A stretch of 64,000 nucleotides of DNA from Ramlibacter sp. PS4R-6 (GTDB lineage: Bacteria > Pseudomonadota > Gammaproteobacteria > Burkholderiales > Burkholderiaceae_C), in the NCBI RefSeq assembly GCF_037572775.1, contig NZ_JBBHKA010000001.1, positions 3,286,001-3,350,000 of the forward strand, written 5' to 3'. Position 1 is the stretch's first letter, and every line of letters starts with the position of its first letter. This document shows, one piece after another, positions 54,534 through 63,974 of the stretch. The notes beneath the pieces are model-generated. The model was given only the letters and a program-made list of their open reading frames with translations, had not been told where the DNA came from and ran no database searches. The position numbers and the translations under genes were made by a program.

Positions 54534-55792
54534 TCGACCCGTGCCATCTTGCAGGCGGTGGGCATCTCGGCCTGCGCCGGCGCGAGCTGCTTGATCACGC
54601 GAAAGCCGTAGCCCGAGCCTTCGACGTCGAACTTCACGCCGGGCGTTCCCACCTTGTCCATCACGCCCACCACCAGCGGCTGCTGGAACTGGTGGTCCGC
54701 CGCGCGCATCGCCCCGCCCTGCCCGCTGAACTGCACCGACACGCGCTCGAGCGCGTTGGCCACCGGCACGGCCTGCGTCGTGCCGGCCTTCTCGATCGCC
54801 TGCGCGAGCGCCTCGATCATCAGTTGCATGCGCATGTGCACGTAGTCGTCGGCAGGGTTCGGGTAGCGCTGGCGGAAGGACTTGTAGAAGGCCTCGCTGG
54901 CCGCGGTCGGCACGTTGGGCAGCCAGTCGGCCACGGCGATCACCTTGCCGATGCCCGCCTCGCCCATCGCCGCCGGCGCGCCCAGCGCGTTGCCGTAGAA
55001 CGTGTAGAACTTGCCTTCGTAGCCGATCTCGCGCGCCGCCTTCACCAGCAGCGTGAGGTCGCTGGAGAAGTTGCCGGTGACCACCGCCTGCGCCCCGCTC
55101 GCCTTGATCTTCGTCGCGTACGGCGCGAAATCCTTGATGCGCAGCAGCGGGTGCAGTTCCTCCGCGACGATCTCGACGTCGGGCCGCTGCGCAGCCAGCT
55201 GGCGCCGGGCTTCGCGCTGCACCGCTTGCCCGAAGCTGTAATCGGGATTGATGAGGTACACCGACTTCAGCGCCTTGTCCTCGCGCAGCACGGAGACCAG
55301 CGCCGCCATGCGCATTTCGGCATGGGCGTCGAAGCGGAAATGCCAGAAGCTGCACTTCTCGTTGGTCAGCGCCGGGTCCACGGCCGCGTAGTTCAGCAGC
55401 AGCACGCGCCGCTGCGGCTCGCGCTCGTTGTGCTTGGCGATGGCTTCGGCCAGCGCCGCCGTCACGGCCGACGAATTGCCCTGCAGGATGAACTGCGCGC
55501 CGTCGTCGACGGCCGAGCGCAGCGCCGACAACGCCTCCTCGATCTGGCCCTTGCTGTCGTGGCGCACCAGCTCCAGCGGCCGGGCGCCCTGCGCGGTGCG
55601 CACGCCGCCGCGGGCATTGACGCGTTCGACCGCCCACACCAGGTTGCGGAAGACGGCCTCCCCGCCGTTGGCGTTGCCGCCCGAGAAGCCCTCGATCATC
55701 GCGAGCTTCACCGCGGGTGCGGCTTGCGCGAAAGCCGGAAGAGATAGCGTTGCCGCCACCGTTTTCAAGACCTGCCGACGCGAAATTTTCAT
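54530..55792 (-). CDS. Branched-chain amino acid-type ABC substrate-binding protein
   Basis: 420 residues. The signal MKISRRQVLKTVAATLSLPAFAQA is twin-arginine-like. The body is the LivK/Leu-binding type I periplasmic fold (VKLAMIEGFSGGNANGGEAVFRNLVWAVERVNARGG, FQGNSSAVTAALAEA region, VYLINPDYSFGQAVQREARRQL). No permease or ATPase genes are adjacent, so its partners must be elsewhere or it signals alone. The ligand is unknown. Confidence 0.88.
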   Translation of the reverse strand: MKISRRQVLKTVAATLSLPAFAQAAPAVKLAMIEGFSGGNANGGEAVFRNLVWAVERVNARGGVRTAQGARPLELVRHDSKGQIEEALSALRSAVDDGAQFILQGNSSAVTAALAEAIAKHNEREPQRRVLLLNYAAVDPALTNEKCSFWHFRFDAHAEMRMAALVSVLREDKALKSVYLINPDYSFGQAVQREARRQLAAQRPDVEIVAEELHPLLRIKDFAPYATKIKASGAQAVVTGNFSSDLTLLVKAAREIGYEGKFYTFYGNALGAPAAMGEAGIGKVIAVADWLPNVPTAASEAFYKSFRQRYPNPADDYVHMRMQLMIEALAQAIEKAGTTQAVPVANALERVSVQFSGQGGAMRAADHQFQQPLVVGVMDKVGTPGVKFDVEGSGYGFRVIKQLAPAQAEMPTACKMARVD

Positions 55793-55897
55793 CCTTGTTT
55801 TTCCCTCCGGGACACTTGAAAAGAGGACCGCCGCGCGTATCTGGGGAGCATGCGGCGATCACGACGAAAGCCGCGCAGTGTAATCAAGGAGATGACC

Positions 55898-56257
55898 ATG
55901 TTTTTCGCACCCGTTCTTCGCACCCGCGCCGTCGCCCCGTCGTATCGCTCGTTCGATCGCAGCTTCGAGCGCTTCTTCAACACCCTGGGCTTCGACGTCC
56001 AGCAGGACGAGAAGTCCTGGACGCTGTCGTTCGACCTGCCCGGCATCGCGCGTGAAGACCTGGCCATCACCGTCGAAGGCACGGTCGTGCGCCTGGAGAC
56101 CAAGGCCGAAGCCAAGCGCCAGTACAAGGCGGCCTATGAACTGCCCGAGGAAATCGACGCGGAAGCCACCACGGCCAGGCTCGAGAACGGCGTGCTGACG
56201 CTGACGCTGGGCAAGAAGGTGCCGGTGAGCAACGCCCGCACGATCGAGGTCAAGTAA
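55898..56257 (+). CDS. Small heat shock protein (Hsp20 family)
   Basis: 119 residues. ATG 55898 has AAGGAG six bases upstream; the ATG at 55892 abuts that site and is unlikely. The alpha-crystallin domain runs from about residue 40 (SWTLSFDLPGIAREDLAITVEGTVVRL) to the end, with the ENGVLTLTLGKKVP edge strand. The C-terminal IxI anchor is weak (TIEVK). ATP-independent holdase, usually heat induced. The stop lies three bases before the tsaD stop, within the 35-bp repeat boundary. Confidence 0.9.
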   Translation: MFFAPVLRTRAVAPSYRSFDRSFERFFNTLGFDVQQDEKSWTLSFDLPGIAREDLAITVEGTVVRLETKAEAKRQYKAAYELPEEIDAEATTARLENGVLTLTLGKKVPVSNARTIEVK

Positions 56258-56292
56258 GGGTCATCCCGGCGAAGGCCGGGATCCAGTGTCTT
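56258..56292 (-). repeat. 35-bp REP-like palindromic repeat at the 3' end of tsaD
   Basis: Read on the minus strand it matches 20371-20405 except for one loop base. It begins directly after the hsp20 stop and supplies the last codons and the TGA of tsaD ([14 protein letters not shown]). The palindromic core and position between two convergent genes fit a REP-type element. Confidence 0.85.
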
Positions 56293-57322
56293 TCGACAGC
56301 TCGCTCAAGGGCCACCGGGGTTTCACGTCGAACGCGTAAACCTCCGTGGCCCTTTCCACGCCCGCGTCCAGGCGCATCGCGGCGGCCATCGCGATCATCG
56401 CGCCGTTGTCGGTGCACAGGCGCAGCTCGGGGTAGTGCACGCGCACGCTGCGCCGCGCGCACTCCGCATCCAGGCGCGTGCGCAACAGCGCGTTGGCGCC
56501 GACGCCGCCCGCCACCACCAGCCGGTTCATCGCGCTGCGCTCCAGCGCATCGATCGACTTGCGCACCAGCACGTCCACGATCGCGGCCTGCGTCGACGCC
56601 GCCAGGTCGGCCTTGCGCGCTTCCAGGTCCGCGCCCAGCTTCTTCACCTGCGTGAGCACGGCCGTCTTCAGGCCCGCGAATGAGAAGTCGAGGTCGCCGC
56701 TGTGCATCAGCGGGCGCGGCAGCTTGAAGGCCTGCGGGTCACCCTGCTCCGCGAGCTTCGCCAGCGCCGGCCCGCCCGGGTAACCCAGGCCGAGCAGCTT
56801 CGCCGTCTTGTCGAACGCCTCGCCCGCCGCATCGTCGATGGTCTCGCCGAGCATCTCGTAGCGCCCGACGCCGTCGACGCGCATCAGTTGCGTGTGGCCG
56901 CCCGAAACCAGCAGCGCGACGAAGGGAAACTGCGGCGGGTCCTGCGACAGGAAGGGCGACAGCAAGTGCCCCTCCAGGTGATGCACGCCCAGCACCGGCT
57001 TGCCCAGCGCCGCGCCGAGCGCGCAGGCAACGCCCGCGCCCACCAGCAGCGCGCCCGCAAGGCCGGGGCCGCGCGTGTAGGCAACGACATCGATGTCACG
57101 CACATCGGCTTGCGCCTTCGCCAGCACCGACTCCGCCAGCGGCAGCACGCGGCGGATGTGGTCGCGACTCGCCAGCTCCGGCACCACGCCGCCGTAGGCC
57201 TGGTGCATCTCGACCTGGCTGTGCAAGGCATCCGCCAGCAACCGCGGCACGCCCGCACCGCCGCCCTCGACGAGCGCCACGCCGGTCTCGTCGCACGACG
57301 ATTCGATTCCCAGGACTTTCAC
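56261..57322 (-). CDS. tsaD: tRNA N6-adenosine threonylcarbamoyltransferase TsaD
   Basis: 353 residues. [16 protein letters not shown], the metal-binding histidines in [26 protein letters not shown] and [13 protein letters not shown] define the family. With TsaB, TsaC and TsaE it makes t6A37. The last ten residues come from the 35-bp repeat, so the native protein probably ended earlier in an ancestor. Divergent from the ANTAR gene with 41 bases between them. Confidence 0.96.
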   Translation of the reverse strand: MKVLGIESSCDETGVALVEGGGAGVPRLLADALHSQVEMHQAYGGVVPELASRDHIRRVLPLAESVLAKAQADVRDIDVVAYTRGPGLAGALLVGAGVACALGAALGKPVLGVHHLEGHLLSPFLSQDPPQFPFVALLVSGGHTQLMRVDGVGRYEMLGETIDDAAGEAFDKTAKLLGLGYPGGPALAKLAEQGDPQAFKLPRPLMHSGDLDFSFAGLKTAVLTQVKKLGADLEARKADLAASTQAAIVDVLVRKSIDALERSAMNRLVVAGGVGANALLRTRLDAECARRSVRVHYPELRLCTDNGAMIAMAAAMRLDAGVERATEVYAFDVKPRWPLSELSKDTGSRPSPG

Positions 57323-57363
57323 CGCGCCCAGTTTAGCGGCACGGATGTTGCTGGAAGGGGTGC

Positions 57364-58578
57364 GTGAAGTCCGCCCTCAGCCACCTGCTCGCCGCCCGCC
57401 GCTGCGAAATCGACGAGCTCGAAAGGCTCGCGCACACCAGCGAGCTCGTCGGCGTGATCGGCCGCTTCATCCATGCCCTGCAGCGCGAGCGCGGCATGTC
57501 GAACATCTTCCTGGCCTCGCGCGGGGAACGCTTCGCGGCCATGCGCCTGGAGCAGATCCCCGAGTGCGACGCGCTGCAGGCCGTGGTGGTGGCCAGCTTC
57601 GACCGCCTCGCGCTGGATGCCGGCGCGGTGCGCAACGGTGCGCGCGTGTTCAACCGCATCGCCATCGCGCTCGATGCGCTCGACGGCCTGCCGCAGCTGC
57701 GCACGCGCATCGCGGCGCGCGCCATCTCGGCGCGCGATGCCACCGCCGTCCTGGTCCGCCTCATCGCAAGCCTTCTGGGCGTGGTGTTCGAGGCGGTTGA
57801 CAGCGCCGGCGACGCCGAGATCTCGCGCGCACTGGTGGCGATGTTCCATTTCATGCAAGGCAAGGAGTACGCCGGCCAGGAGCGCGCGCACGGCGCGGCC
57901 GTGTTCGCCGTGGGGCGCATCGACGCCCCGGGCCACGAGCGCTGGCGCCTGCTGATCGACCAGCAGCAGCACTGCCTGGACGTCTTCCAGGAGTTCGCCG
58001 ACCCCAAGGTCACCGCCGCCGAGCTCGCCAGCTGCGACCACCGCACGCTCGTGCAAATCGAGCGCATGCGGCGCATCGGGCAGTCGCTGGGCGGCATGCC
58101 CATGGACGAGTCGCTCGTCGACGCCTGGTACGAGTGCTGCACGGAGCGCCTGGACGCCATGCGCACGGTGGAGGACGTGCTGGCCGGCCACCTGCGCGTG
58201 CTGTGCGGACGCAAGGTCGGCGAGGCGCGCGACGCGCTGCGCGACGAGCAGTCCACGCTCGACAGCCTGCACCGCGAGGCGGCCGGCGGCCCGTCGGGCC
58301 CGCCGATCGGCCCGCAACTGGAACGCTCGGTGATCGACATGGTGCACGAGCAGGCCTTGCGCCTGCAGGAGATGCACGACGAGCTCGAAACCGCGCGCAG
58401 CGCATTGAACGAGCGCAAGCTCATCGAGCGCGCCAAGGGCATCCTCATGGCCCACCGCCACATCAGCGAGGAGGAGGCGCACCGCACGCTGCGCCAGATG
58501 GCGATGAACCAGAAGCGCCGCGTGGCCGACATCGCGCAGGCCCTGCTCGCCATGGCCGAGGTCCTCCCCGGCCGCTGA
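57364..58578 (+). CDS. nasR: NasR-type nitrate/nitrite-responsive antiterminator (NIT-ANTAR)
   Basis: 404 residues from GTG 57364, with GAAGGGG eight bases upstream. Residues about 20-300 are an all-helical NIT sensor domain ([25 protein letters not shown] is its typical start). The C-terminal ANTAR domain, about 340-400, reads [44 protein letters not shown]. NasR proteins bind nitrate or nitrite and then bind leader RNA of the nitrate assimilation operon to stop termination. The downstream leader carries a matching two-hairpin motif, which supports this assignment. Confidence 0.93.
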   Translation: MKSALSHLLAARRCEIDELERLAHTSELVGVIGRFIHALQRERGMSNIFLASRGERFAAMRLEQIPECDALQAVVVASFDRLALDAGAVRNGARVFNRIAIALDALDGLPQLRTRIAARAISARDATAVLVRLIASLLGVVFEAVDSAGDAEISRALVAMFHFMQGKEYAGQERAHGAAVFAVGRIDAPGHERWRLLIDQQQHCLDVFQEFADPKVTAAELASCDHRTLVQIERMRRIGQSLGGMPMDESLVDAWYECCTERLDAMRTVEDVLAGHLRVLCGRKVGEARDALRDEQSTLDSLHREAAGGPSGPPIGPQLERSVIDMVHEQALRLQEMHDELETARSALNERKLIERAKGILMAHRHISEEEAHRTLRQMAMNQKRRVADIAQALLAMAEVLPGR

Positions 58579-58585
58579 ATCCCGC

Positions 58586-58600
58586 GCACTGTTGCGGTGC
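58586..58600 (+). promoter_or_regulatory. NtrC-type binding site
   Basis: GCACTGTTGCGGTGC fits the NtrC consensus GCACY-N5-RGTGC exactly. It begins seven bases after the nasR stop and ends nine bases before the sigma-54 -24 element, closer than usual, so it may be a strong proximal or tuning site. Confidence 0.65.
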
Positions 58601-58607
58601 ACAAAAG

Positions 58608-58624
58608 CTGGCACGGTCCCTGCA
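58608..58624 (+). promoter_or_regulatory. Sigma-54 (RpoN) promoter
   Basis: CTGGCACGGTCCCTGCA has GG at 58610-58611 and GC at 58622-58623 with ten bases between, the obligatory -24/-12 geometry; only one T of TTGC is replaced. The start point is predicted near 58635. It drives the nitrate transporter operon. Confidence 0.8.
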
Positions 58625-58643
58625 GTGATGCAGCAAGGACCCA

Positions 58644-58696
58644 GGCGGCAATGGAGCCGTCCCGCACTTGGCAAGGGTCGCAGGACAACGGCGTCC
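58644..58696 (+). promoter_or_regulatory. ANTAR two-hairpin antiterminator RNA motif
   Basis: Hairpin P1 (58644-58661) has arms GGCGGC and GCCGTC around the six-base loop AATGGA. Hairpin P2 (58683-58696) has arms GGAC and GTCC around AACGGC. Both loops have A at position 1 and G at position 4, the known ANTAR recognition rule. P2 shares bases with the left arm of the terminator, so the two cannot form together. Confidence 0.8.
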
Positions 58697-58753
58697 ATTC
58701 CTTCGCACGCGTGCACACGCGCGGCGGCAGGGGTGGACGCCTTTCGCTTTCTT
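58690..58753 (+). terminator. Leader terminator controlled by the ANTAR motif
   Basis: GGCGTCCA (58690-58697) and TGGACGCC (58734-58741) are perfect 8-bp arms. An inner stem CGCGTG/CACGCG (58708-58713 / 58716-58721) and a following pyrimidine tract TTTCGCTTTCTT (58742-58753) complete a terminator. The left arm overlaps hairpin P2, giving the either/or switch used by NasR and EutV systems. Confidence 0.8.
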
Positions 58754-58773
58754 GGCACTACGGAGCATCGACG

Positions 58774-60087
58774 ATGGAAAAGACCGACACCCGCGCCGCG
58801 AACCTTTCGCGCCGCTCGATCATCAAGGGCGCGGCCGCGCTCGGCGCAGCCGGCACGATCGGCGCACTCGTCCCGCTGCGCGCGCGCGCACAAGGCACGG
58901 CGCTGGAAACCAAGGCCGCCAAGCTCGGCTTCATCGCGCTCACCGACGCCGCCCCGCTCTTCGTCGCCGACGAGAAGGGCTTCTTCAAGAAGCACGGCAT
59001 GACGGAAGTCGAGGTCGCCAAGCAATCCTCGTGGGGCGCCACGCGCGACAACCTCGTGCTCGGCTCGAAGGCCAGCGGCATCGACGGCGCGCACATCCTC
59101 ACGCCAATGCCCTACCTGATCACCACGGGTGCGACAACGGCCAACAACGTGCAGGTGCCGATCAACATCCTGGCGCGCCTGAACCTGGGCGGCCAGTGCA
59201 TTTCGGTGGCCGACGAATACAAGGCCCTCAAGGTCGGCCTCGACGCCAAGGAGTTTGGCAAGGCCCTGCTGGCCAAGCGCCTGAAGACCGGCAAGCCGGT
59301 GAACGCGGCGATGACCTTCCCCGGCGGCACGCACGACATGTGGATGCGCTACTGGATGGCCGCGAACGGCGTGGACCCCAACCGCGACATCAACACCATC
59401 ACGGTGCCGCCGCCCCAGATGGTGGCGAACATGAAGGTGGGCAGCATGGACACCTTCTGCGTGTGCGAGCCGTGGAACCTGCAATTGATCCACCAGAAGA
59501 TCGGCTACACGGCGCTCACCACCAGCGAGCTGTGGATGAACCACCCGGAGAAGGCGTTCGCGATGCGCGCCGACTACGTGCAGGCCAACCCGAACGCGAC
59601 CAAGGCGCTGCTCAAGGCGATCATGGAAGCGCAGATGTTCTGCGAAGACCCGAAGAACCGCGCCGAGGTCGCCGAGATCTGCTCGCGCCGCCGCTGGATC
59701 AACGCGCCGCTGGAAGACATCGTCGACCGCCTGAAGGGCGACTTCGACTACGGCACGGGCCGCGTCGAGAAGAACAGCAAGTTCCAGATGCGCTACTGGG
59801 CCGACAACGCGAGCTACCCGTACCAGTCGCACGACCTGTGGTTCCTCACCGAGAACCAGCGCTGGGGCTACCTGCCGCCCAACCTCGACACCAAGTCGCT
59901 CATCGCCAAGGTGAACCGCGAGGACATCTGGCGCACCGCGGCCAAGGAACTGGGCGTGGCGGACAAGGACATCCCGAAGTCCACGTCGCGCGGCATCGAG
60001 AAGTTCTTCGACGGCAAGGTGTTCGATCCGGCCAACCCGAAGAAGTACCTCGACAGCCTGTCCATCAAGTACATCAAGTCGGCCTGA
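58774..60087 (+). CDS. Nitrate/nitrite ABC transporter substrate-binding protein (NrtA/CmpA type)
   Basis: 437 residues. A twin-arginine signal (NLSRRSIIKGAAALGAAGTIGALVPLRARA) exports it folded. The mature part begins KLGFIALTDAAPLFVADEKGFFKKHGM and has MPYLITTGAT, GTHDMWMRYWMAANGVDP and SMDTFCVCEPWN, all typical of nitrate-binding NrtA-like proteins. First gene after the regulated leader; the permease follows ten bases downstream. Confidence 0.92.
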   Translation: MEKTDTRAANLSRRSIIKGAAALGAAGTIGALVPLRARAQGTALETKAAKLGFIALTDAAPLFVADEKGFFKKHGMTEVEVAKQSSWGATRDNLVLGSKASGIDGAHILTPMPYLITTGATTANNVQVPINILARLNLGGQCISVADEYKALKVGLDAKEFGKALLAKRLKTGKPVNAAMTFPGGTHDMWMRYWMAANGVDPNRDINTITVPPPQMVANMKVGSMDTFCVCEPWNLQLIHQKIGYTALTTSELWMNHPEKAFAMRADYVQANPNATKALLKAIMEAQMFCEDPKNRAEVAEICSRRRWINAPLEDIVDRLKGDFDYGTGRVEKNSKFQMRYWADNASYPYQSHDLWFLTENQRWGYLPPNLDTKSLIAKVNREDIWRTAAKELGVADKDIPKSTSRGIEKFFDGKVFDPANPKKYLDSLSIKYIKSA

Positions 60088-60097
60088 GGAGGACGCG

Positions 60098-60958
60098 ATG
60101 CAGACCGCTGAAACGATCGAGATGCTGCCGCTCGCGCCCGCGGGCCCCGGCGCGGTGGTGCAGGCCCTGCGCAACACGGCGCGCGTGTTCATGACGCACG
60201 TGCTGCCGCCCCTGGTCGTCATCGGCCTGCTGCTGGCGATCTGGCAGATGCTGGGCTCGCGCCCGGGCGCCGCGCTGCCGGCGCCCACCAAGGTCGTCCA
60301 GGACTGCTGGGAGCTGATCGCCCACCCGTTCTACGACCGCGGCGGCAACGACGTGGGCATCGCGTGGCAGCTGCTGGCCAGCCTCAAGCGCGTGGCCTAC
60401 GGCTACTCGCTGGCGGTGATCGCAGGGGTGAGCCTGGGTGTGCTGGTGGGCCAGTCGACCTGGGCGCTGCGCGGCCTCGACCCGATCTTCCAGGTGCTGC
60501 GCACCGTGCCGCCGCTCGCGTGGCTGCCGATTTCGCTCGCCGGCTTCCGCGACGGCCATCCCAGCGCGATCTTCGTCATCTTCATCACGTCGATCTGGCC
60601 GATCATCATCAACACCTCCATCGGCATCCGCAACATCCCCGACGACTACCGCAACGTCGCCAAGGTGGTGCGCCTGAACGGCGTGGAGTACTTCATCAAG
60701 ATCATGCTGCCGGCGGCGGCGCCCTTCATCTTCTCGGGGCTGCGCATCGGCGTCGGCCTGTCGTGGCTGGCGATCATCGCCGCCGAGATGCTGATCGGCG
60801 GCGTGGGCATCGGCTTCTTCATCTGGGACGCGTGGAACAGCTCGCGCATCAGCGACATCATCCTGGCGCTCCTGTACGTGGGCCTGGTCGGCTTCACGCT
60901 GGACCGCATCGTCGCCTTCATCGGCCGCAAGGTCACCCGCGGCACCGCGGCCAGCTAA
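60098..60958 (+). CDS. ntrB: Nitrate ABC transporter permease
   Basis: 286 residues. Binding-protein-dependent permease with about six helices; the coupling motif is NVAKVVRLNGVEYFIKIMLPAAAPFIFSGLRIGVGLSW (EAA loop). RTVPPLAWLPISLAGF and GIGFFIWDAWN are usual in nitrate/taurine-type permeases. It lies between the binding protein and the ATPase with short gaps (10 and 12 bases). Confidence 0.93.
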   Translation: MQTAETIEMLPLAPAGPGAVVQALRNTARVFMTHVLPPLVVIGLLLAIWQMLGSRPGAALPAPTKVVQDCWELIAHPFYDRGGNDVGIAWQLLASLKRVAYGYSLAVIAGVSLGVLVGQSTWALRGLDPIFQVLRTVPPLAWLPISLAGFRDGHPSAIFVIFITSIWPIIINTSIGIRNIPDDYRNVAKVVRLNGVEYFIKIMLPAAAPFIFSGLRIGVGLSWLAIIAAEMLIGGVGIGFFIWDAWNSSRISDIILALLYVGLVGFTLDRIVAFIGRKVTRGTAAS

Positions 60959-60970
60959 GGAGAAACGGCA

Positions 60971-61807
60971 ATGTCCTACCTCACGCTCTCGCAGGTCGAC
61001 ATGGTGTTCGGCACGGGCCCCACGGCCAACCCGGTGCTGAGCGGCATCGACCTGCAGGTCCGGCAAGGCGAATTCATCTCGCTCATCGGCCACTCGGGAT
61101 GCGGCAAGTCCACCGTGCTGAACATCGTCGCGGGGCTGCTCAAGGCCACCAGCGGCGGCGTGATCCTCGACGGCCGCGAAGTGAACGCGCCGGGCCCCGA
61201 CCGCGCCGTCGTGTTCCAGAACCATTCGCTGCTGCCCTGGCTCACGGTCTACCAGAACGTGGAGATCGCGGTCGACAAGATCTTCCGCGACACCAAGACC
61301 CGCGCCGAGCGCCGCGAGTGGATCCTGCACAACCTGCGCATGGTGCACATGGAGCACGCGCTGGACCGCCTGCCCTCGCAGATCTCCGGCGGCATGAAGC
61401 AGCGCGTGGGCATCGCCCGGGCGCTGGCGATGGAGCCGAAGGTGCTGCTGCTCGACGAGCCCTTCGGCGCGCTCGACGCCCTGACGCGCGCCCACCTGCA
61501 GGACGAGGTGATCCGCATCCAGTCCGAGCTGGGCAACACCGTGCTGATGATCACGCACGACGTGGACGAGGCCGTGCTGCTGTCGGACCGCGTGGTGATG
61601 ATGACGAACGGGCCGTCGGCCACGATCGGGCAGATCCTCGCCATCGACCTACCGCGCCCGCGCAACCGCATCCAGCTGGCCGAGAACGCCACCTACAACC
61701 ACTGCCGGCAGGAAATCCTGTCGTTCCTGTACGAGAAGCAGCGCAAGGTGGAATCCATCGTCGCCAAGCCGGTCAAGGCCGCGAAGGAACGGGTCGCCCG
61801 CGCCTGA
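60971..61807 (+). CDS. nrtD: Nitrate ABC transporter ATP-binding protein
   Basis: 278 residues. Walker A GHSGCGKST, signature ISGGMKQRVGIARALA and Walker B VLLLDEPFGALD. Single-domain, so it resembles NrtD rather than NrtC, which carries a C-terminal binding-protein domain. A basic tail (KPVKAAKERVARA) ends it. Start ATG 12 bases after the permease stop, with GGAGA upstream. Confidence 0.93.
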   Translation: MSYLTLSQVDMVFGTGPTANPVLSGIDLQVRQGEFISLIGHSGCGKSTVLNIVAGLLKATSGGVILDGREVNAPGPDRAVVFQNHSLLPWLTVYQNVEIAVDKIFRDTKTRAERREWILHNLRMVHMEHALDRLPSQISGGMKQRVGIARALAMEPKVLLLDEPFGALDALTRAHLQDEVIRIQSELGNTVLMITHDVDEAVLLSDRVVMMTNGPSATIGQILAIDLPRPRNRIQLAENATYNHCRQEILSFLYEKQRKVESIVAKPVKAAKERVARA

Positions 61808-61852
61808 GCGTTGTCGCAGGTCCCGGGGAGACAAGAACAAAGGAGGAACCCC

Positions 61853-63958
61853 ATGGCAGCAGTCCTACCCCTCGAAGGCGCGGCGCTTCCGGCCGCGCCC
61901 GCCCGCCCGCGGCAGCGCAGCCGCGCGCGGTTCTCGTTCGGCAAGTACCGCGAGATCATCATCGCGGTCGCCTTCTTCCTGCTGTTCGACATCGGCGTGC
62001 TGGTGCTGAACTTCTACACGTCGTTCAAGATCGACCAGGACACGGTGGCCATCAACCTGGCCGGCCGCCAGCGCTACGTCTCGCAGCGCATAGCGCGCAC
62101 CCTGCTTGAGCTGGACGCGGCACGCGTGGCGGGCCGCCCGTACAAGCCCGAAACACTCTCCGAACTGCGCGCCGGCACGAAGATCTGGCAGGCCTCGCAC
62201 ATCGCCTTCCGCGAAGGCGCGACCATCCCGGGCGGCGACGGCAAGCCCGTGCGGCTGGAGCCCGTGACGTCGCCGCGCGGCCGCGAGCTCGAAGCCGCCA
62301 TGGACGCGCTGTGGGTCCCGTATTACGCCAAGCTGCAACCGCTCATGGCCGACGGCTTCAGCCTCGACGAGCTGGCCTCGGCGCTCGCGTACAGCCAGGC
62401 GAACAACATCGCCCTTCTCAACAAGGCCAACGAGTTCGTCACCGAAACGCAGGCGCTGGGCGCCTCGCGCGCCAGCACCTTGCGGATGGTGCAGACCGCC
62501 GGCGTGCTGCTGGCCCTGCTCAACTTCGTGTTCATCCTGTTCAAGTTCCTGGGCCGGCTGCAGACGTCGGACGCGGCCATCGAGGCCGCGAACGAGGAGA
62601 ACCGCGAAATCCTCGCCAGCGTGCGCGAGGGCCTGTTCCTCATCACGCCCGACTTCCGCCTCGGCTCGCAGCTGTCGCAGTCCGCGCACGCGTTGTTCGG
62701 GCGCCCGCTCGCGCCCGGCGACGACTTCTTCGCGCTGCTGCAGCCGCTGGTCTCCGCCAAGACGCTGGGCGATGCGCGCGACTACGTGCAGCTGCTGTTC
62801 TCGCCGCACGTGAAGGAGGCGCTGGTGCAGGGCATCAACCCGCTCTCCGAGGTCGAGGCCACGGTGCGCAACCGCCTCGGCCAGGACACGGCGCGCCACC
62901 TCTCGTTCCACTTCAACCGCGTGCAGGAAGGCGACGCGGTGATCCACCTGCTCGTCACCGTGCAGGACATCTCCGAGCGCATCGAGCTGCTGGCCAAGCT
63001 GCGGGCCGAGCGGCAGCGCTCGCAGAAGGAATTCGGCATGCTGCTCAAGGCGGTCGACGCCGACCCGGCGCTGCTGCGCCAGTTCGTCGCCGCCGCCGAG
63101 ACCTCGCTGCTGGAGATCAACGACCTGATGCGCAGCACGTCGGCGGCGCACGGCGAGGCCGGGATCCTTGTCCGCATGAACGAGATCGCGCGCCGCATGC
63201 ACACGATCAAGGGCGACGCCGCGGCGTTGGGCCTGGAGATGATCGCGATCCAGGCGCACGCCTTCGAGACCGAGCTGCAGCGACTGCGCGACTCCGGCAG
63301 CGACCTGGGTGCGGGCCTGCTCGCGCTGCCCCTGCCGCTGGAGGAGCTTCTCGCCCGCGTCGGCGCGCTGAAGGCCATGACCGCGACGCGCACGGAGGCC
63401 CCTGCGGCGCCGGAAGCCGTCAACGATGCGCTCGCGCGCCTCGCCTGCGAAACGGCCGCCGGGCAAGGCAAGGAGGTCGAGCCGATGGTGCGCATGTCCG
63501 CCCTGGCCGATCTCGAACCCACCACGGCCGCGTTGGTGCGCGATGTCGCCGTCCAGCTCGTGCGCAACGCCGTCGCCCACGGGATCGAGACGCCGGCGGT
63601 GCGCGCCACCGCCGGCAAGCCGGGCCCCGGCAAGGTCCAGGTGCAGTTGCTGCGCGCCGAATCGGAATGGACGCTCGCCGTGCGCGACGACGGGGCCGGG
63701 CTGTCGGCCGATCGCGTGCGCGAGAAGCTCCTGCAACTGGGCTGGTACACGTCGGAGCAGCTGGCGAGCTTCGACGACCGCCAGATCGTCGCGCACATCT
63801 TCAAGCCCGGCTTCTCCACCGCCCCTGCCGTGTCGATGCACGCCGGCCGCGGCGTGGGCCTGGACGTGGTGCAGGAGAGCGTGCGCCGGCTGGCGGCGCG
63901 CATCGTCCTGAGCTCGACGCCGGGCCAGTTCACCGAGTTCCGAATCCGCTTTGCCTGA
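61853..63958 (+). CDS. Membrane CheA-like sensor kinase with PilJ/NarX-type nitrate-sensor domain
   Basis: 701 residues from ATG 61853 after AAGGAGG. TM1 is about 34-54 and TM2 about 212-233. Between them lies a helical periplasmic domain whose NLAGRQRYVSQRIART (68-83) resembles the nitrate-binding P-box of NarX. A PAS-like segment (about 250-375) and a coiled coil follow. The Hpt phosphorylation site is His450 (RMHTIKGDAAALGL). The HATPase has N572 (VRNAVAHGIE), DDGAG 612-616 and GRGVGLDVV 665-673, as in CheA. The CheW-like P5 domain is absent. A response regulator follows at once. Confidence 0.85.
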   Translation: MAAVLPLEGAALPAAPARPRQRSRARFSFGKYREIIIAVAFFLLFDIGVLVLNFYTSFKIDQDTVAINLAGRQRYVSQRIARTLLELDAARVAGRPYKPETLSELRAGTKIWQASHIAFREGATIPGGDGKPVRLEPVTSPRGRELEAAMDALWVPYYAKLQPLMADGFSLDELASALAYSQANNIALLNKANEFVTETQALGASRASTLRMVQTAGVLLALLNFVFILFKFLGRLQTSDAAIEAANEENREILASVREGLFLITPDFRLGSQLSQSAHALFGRPLAPGDDFFALLQPLVSAKTLGDARDYVQLLFSPHVKEALVQGINPLSEVEATVRNRLGQDTARHLSFHFNRVQEGDAVIHLLVTVQDISERIELLAKLRAERQRSQKEFGMLLKAVDADPALLRQFVAAAETSLLEINDLMRSTSAAHGEAGILVRMNEIARRMHTIKGDAAALGLEMIAIQAHAFETELQRLRDSGSDLGAGLLALPLPLEELLARVGALKAMTATRTEAPAAPEAVNDALARLACETAAGQGKEVEPMVRMSALADLEPTTAALVRDVAVQLVRNAVAHGIETPAVRATAGKPGPGKVQVQLLRAESEWTLAVRDDGAGLSADRVREKLLQLGWYTSEQLASFDDRQIVAHIFKPGFSTAPAVSMHAGRGVGLDVVQESVRRLAARIVLSSTPGQFTEFRIRFA

Positions 63959-63974
63959 AGGCGCGCGCCGCACC

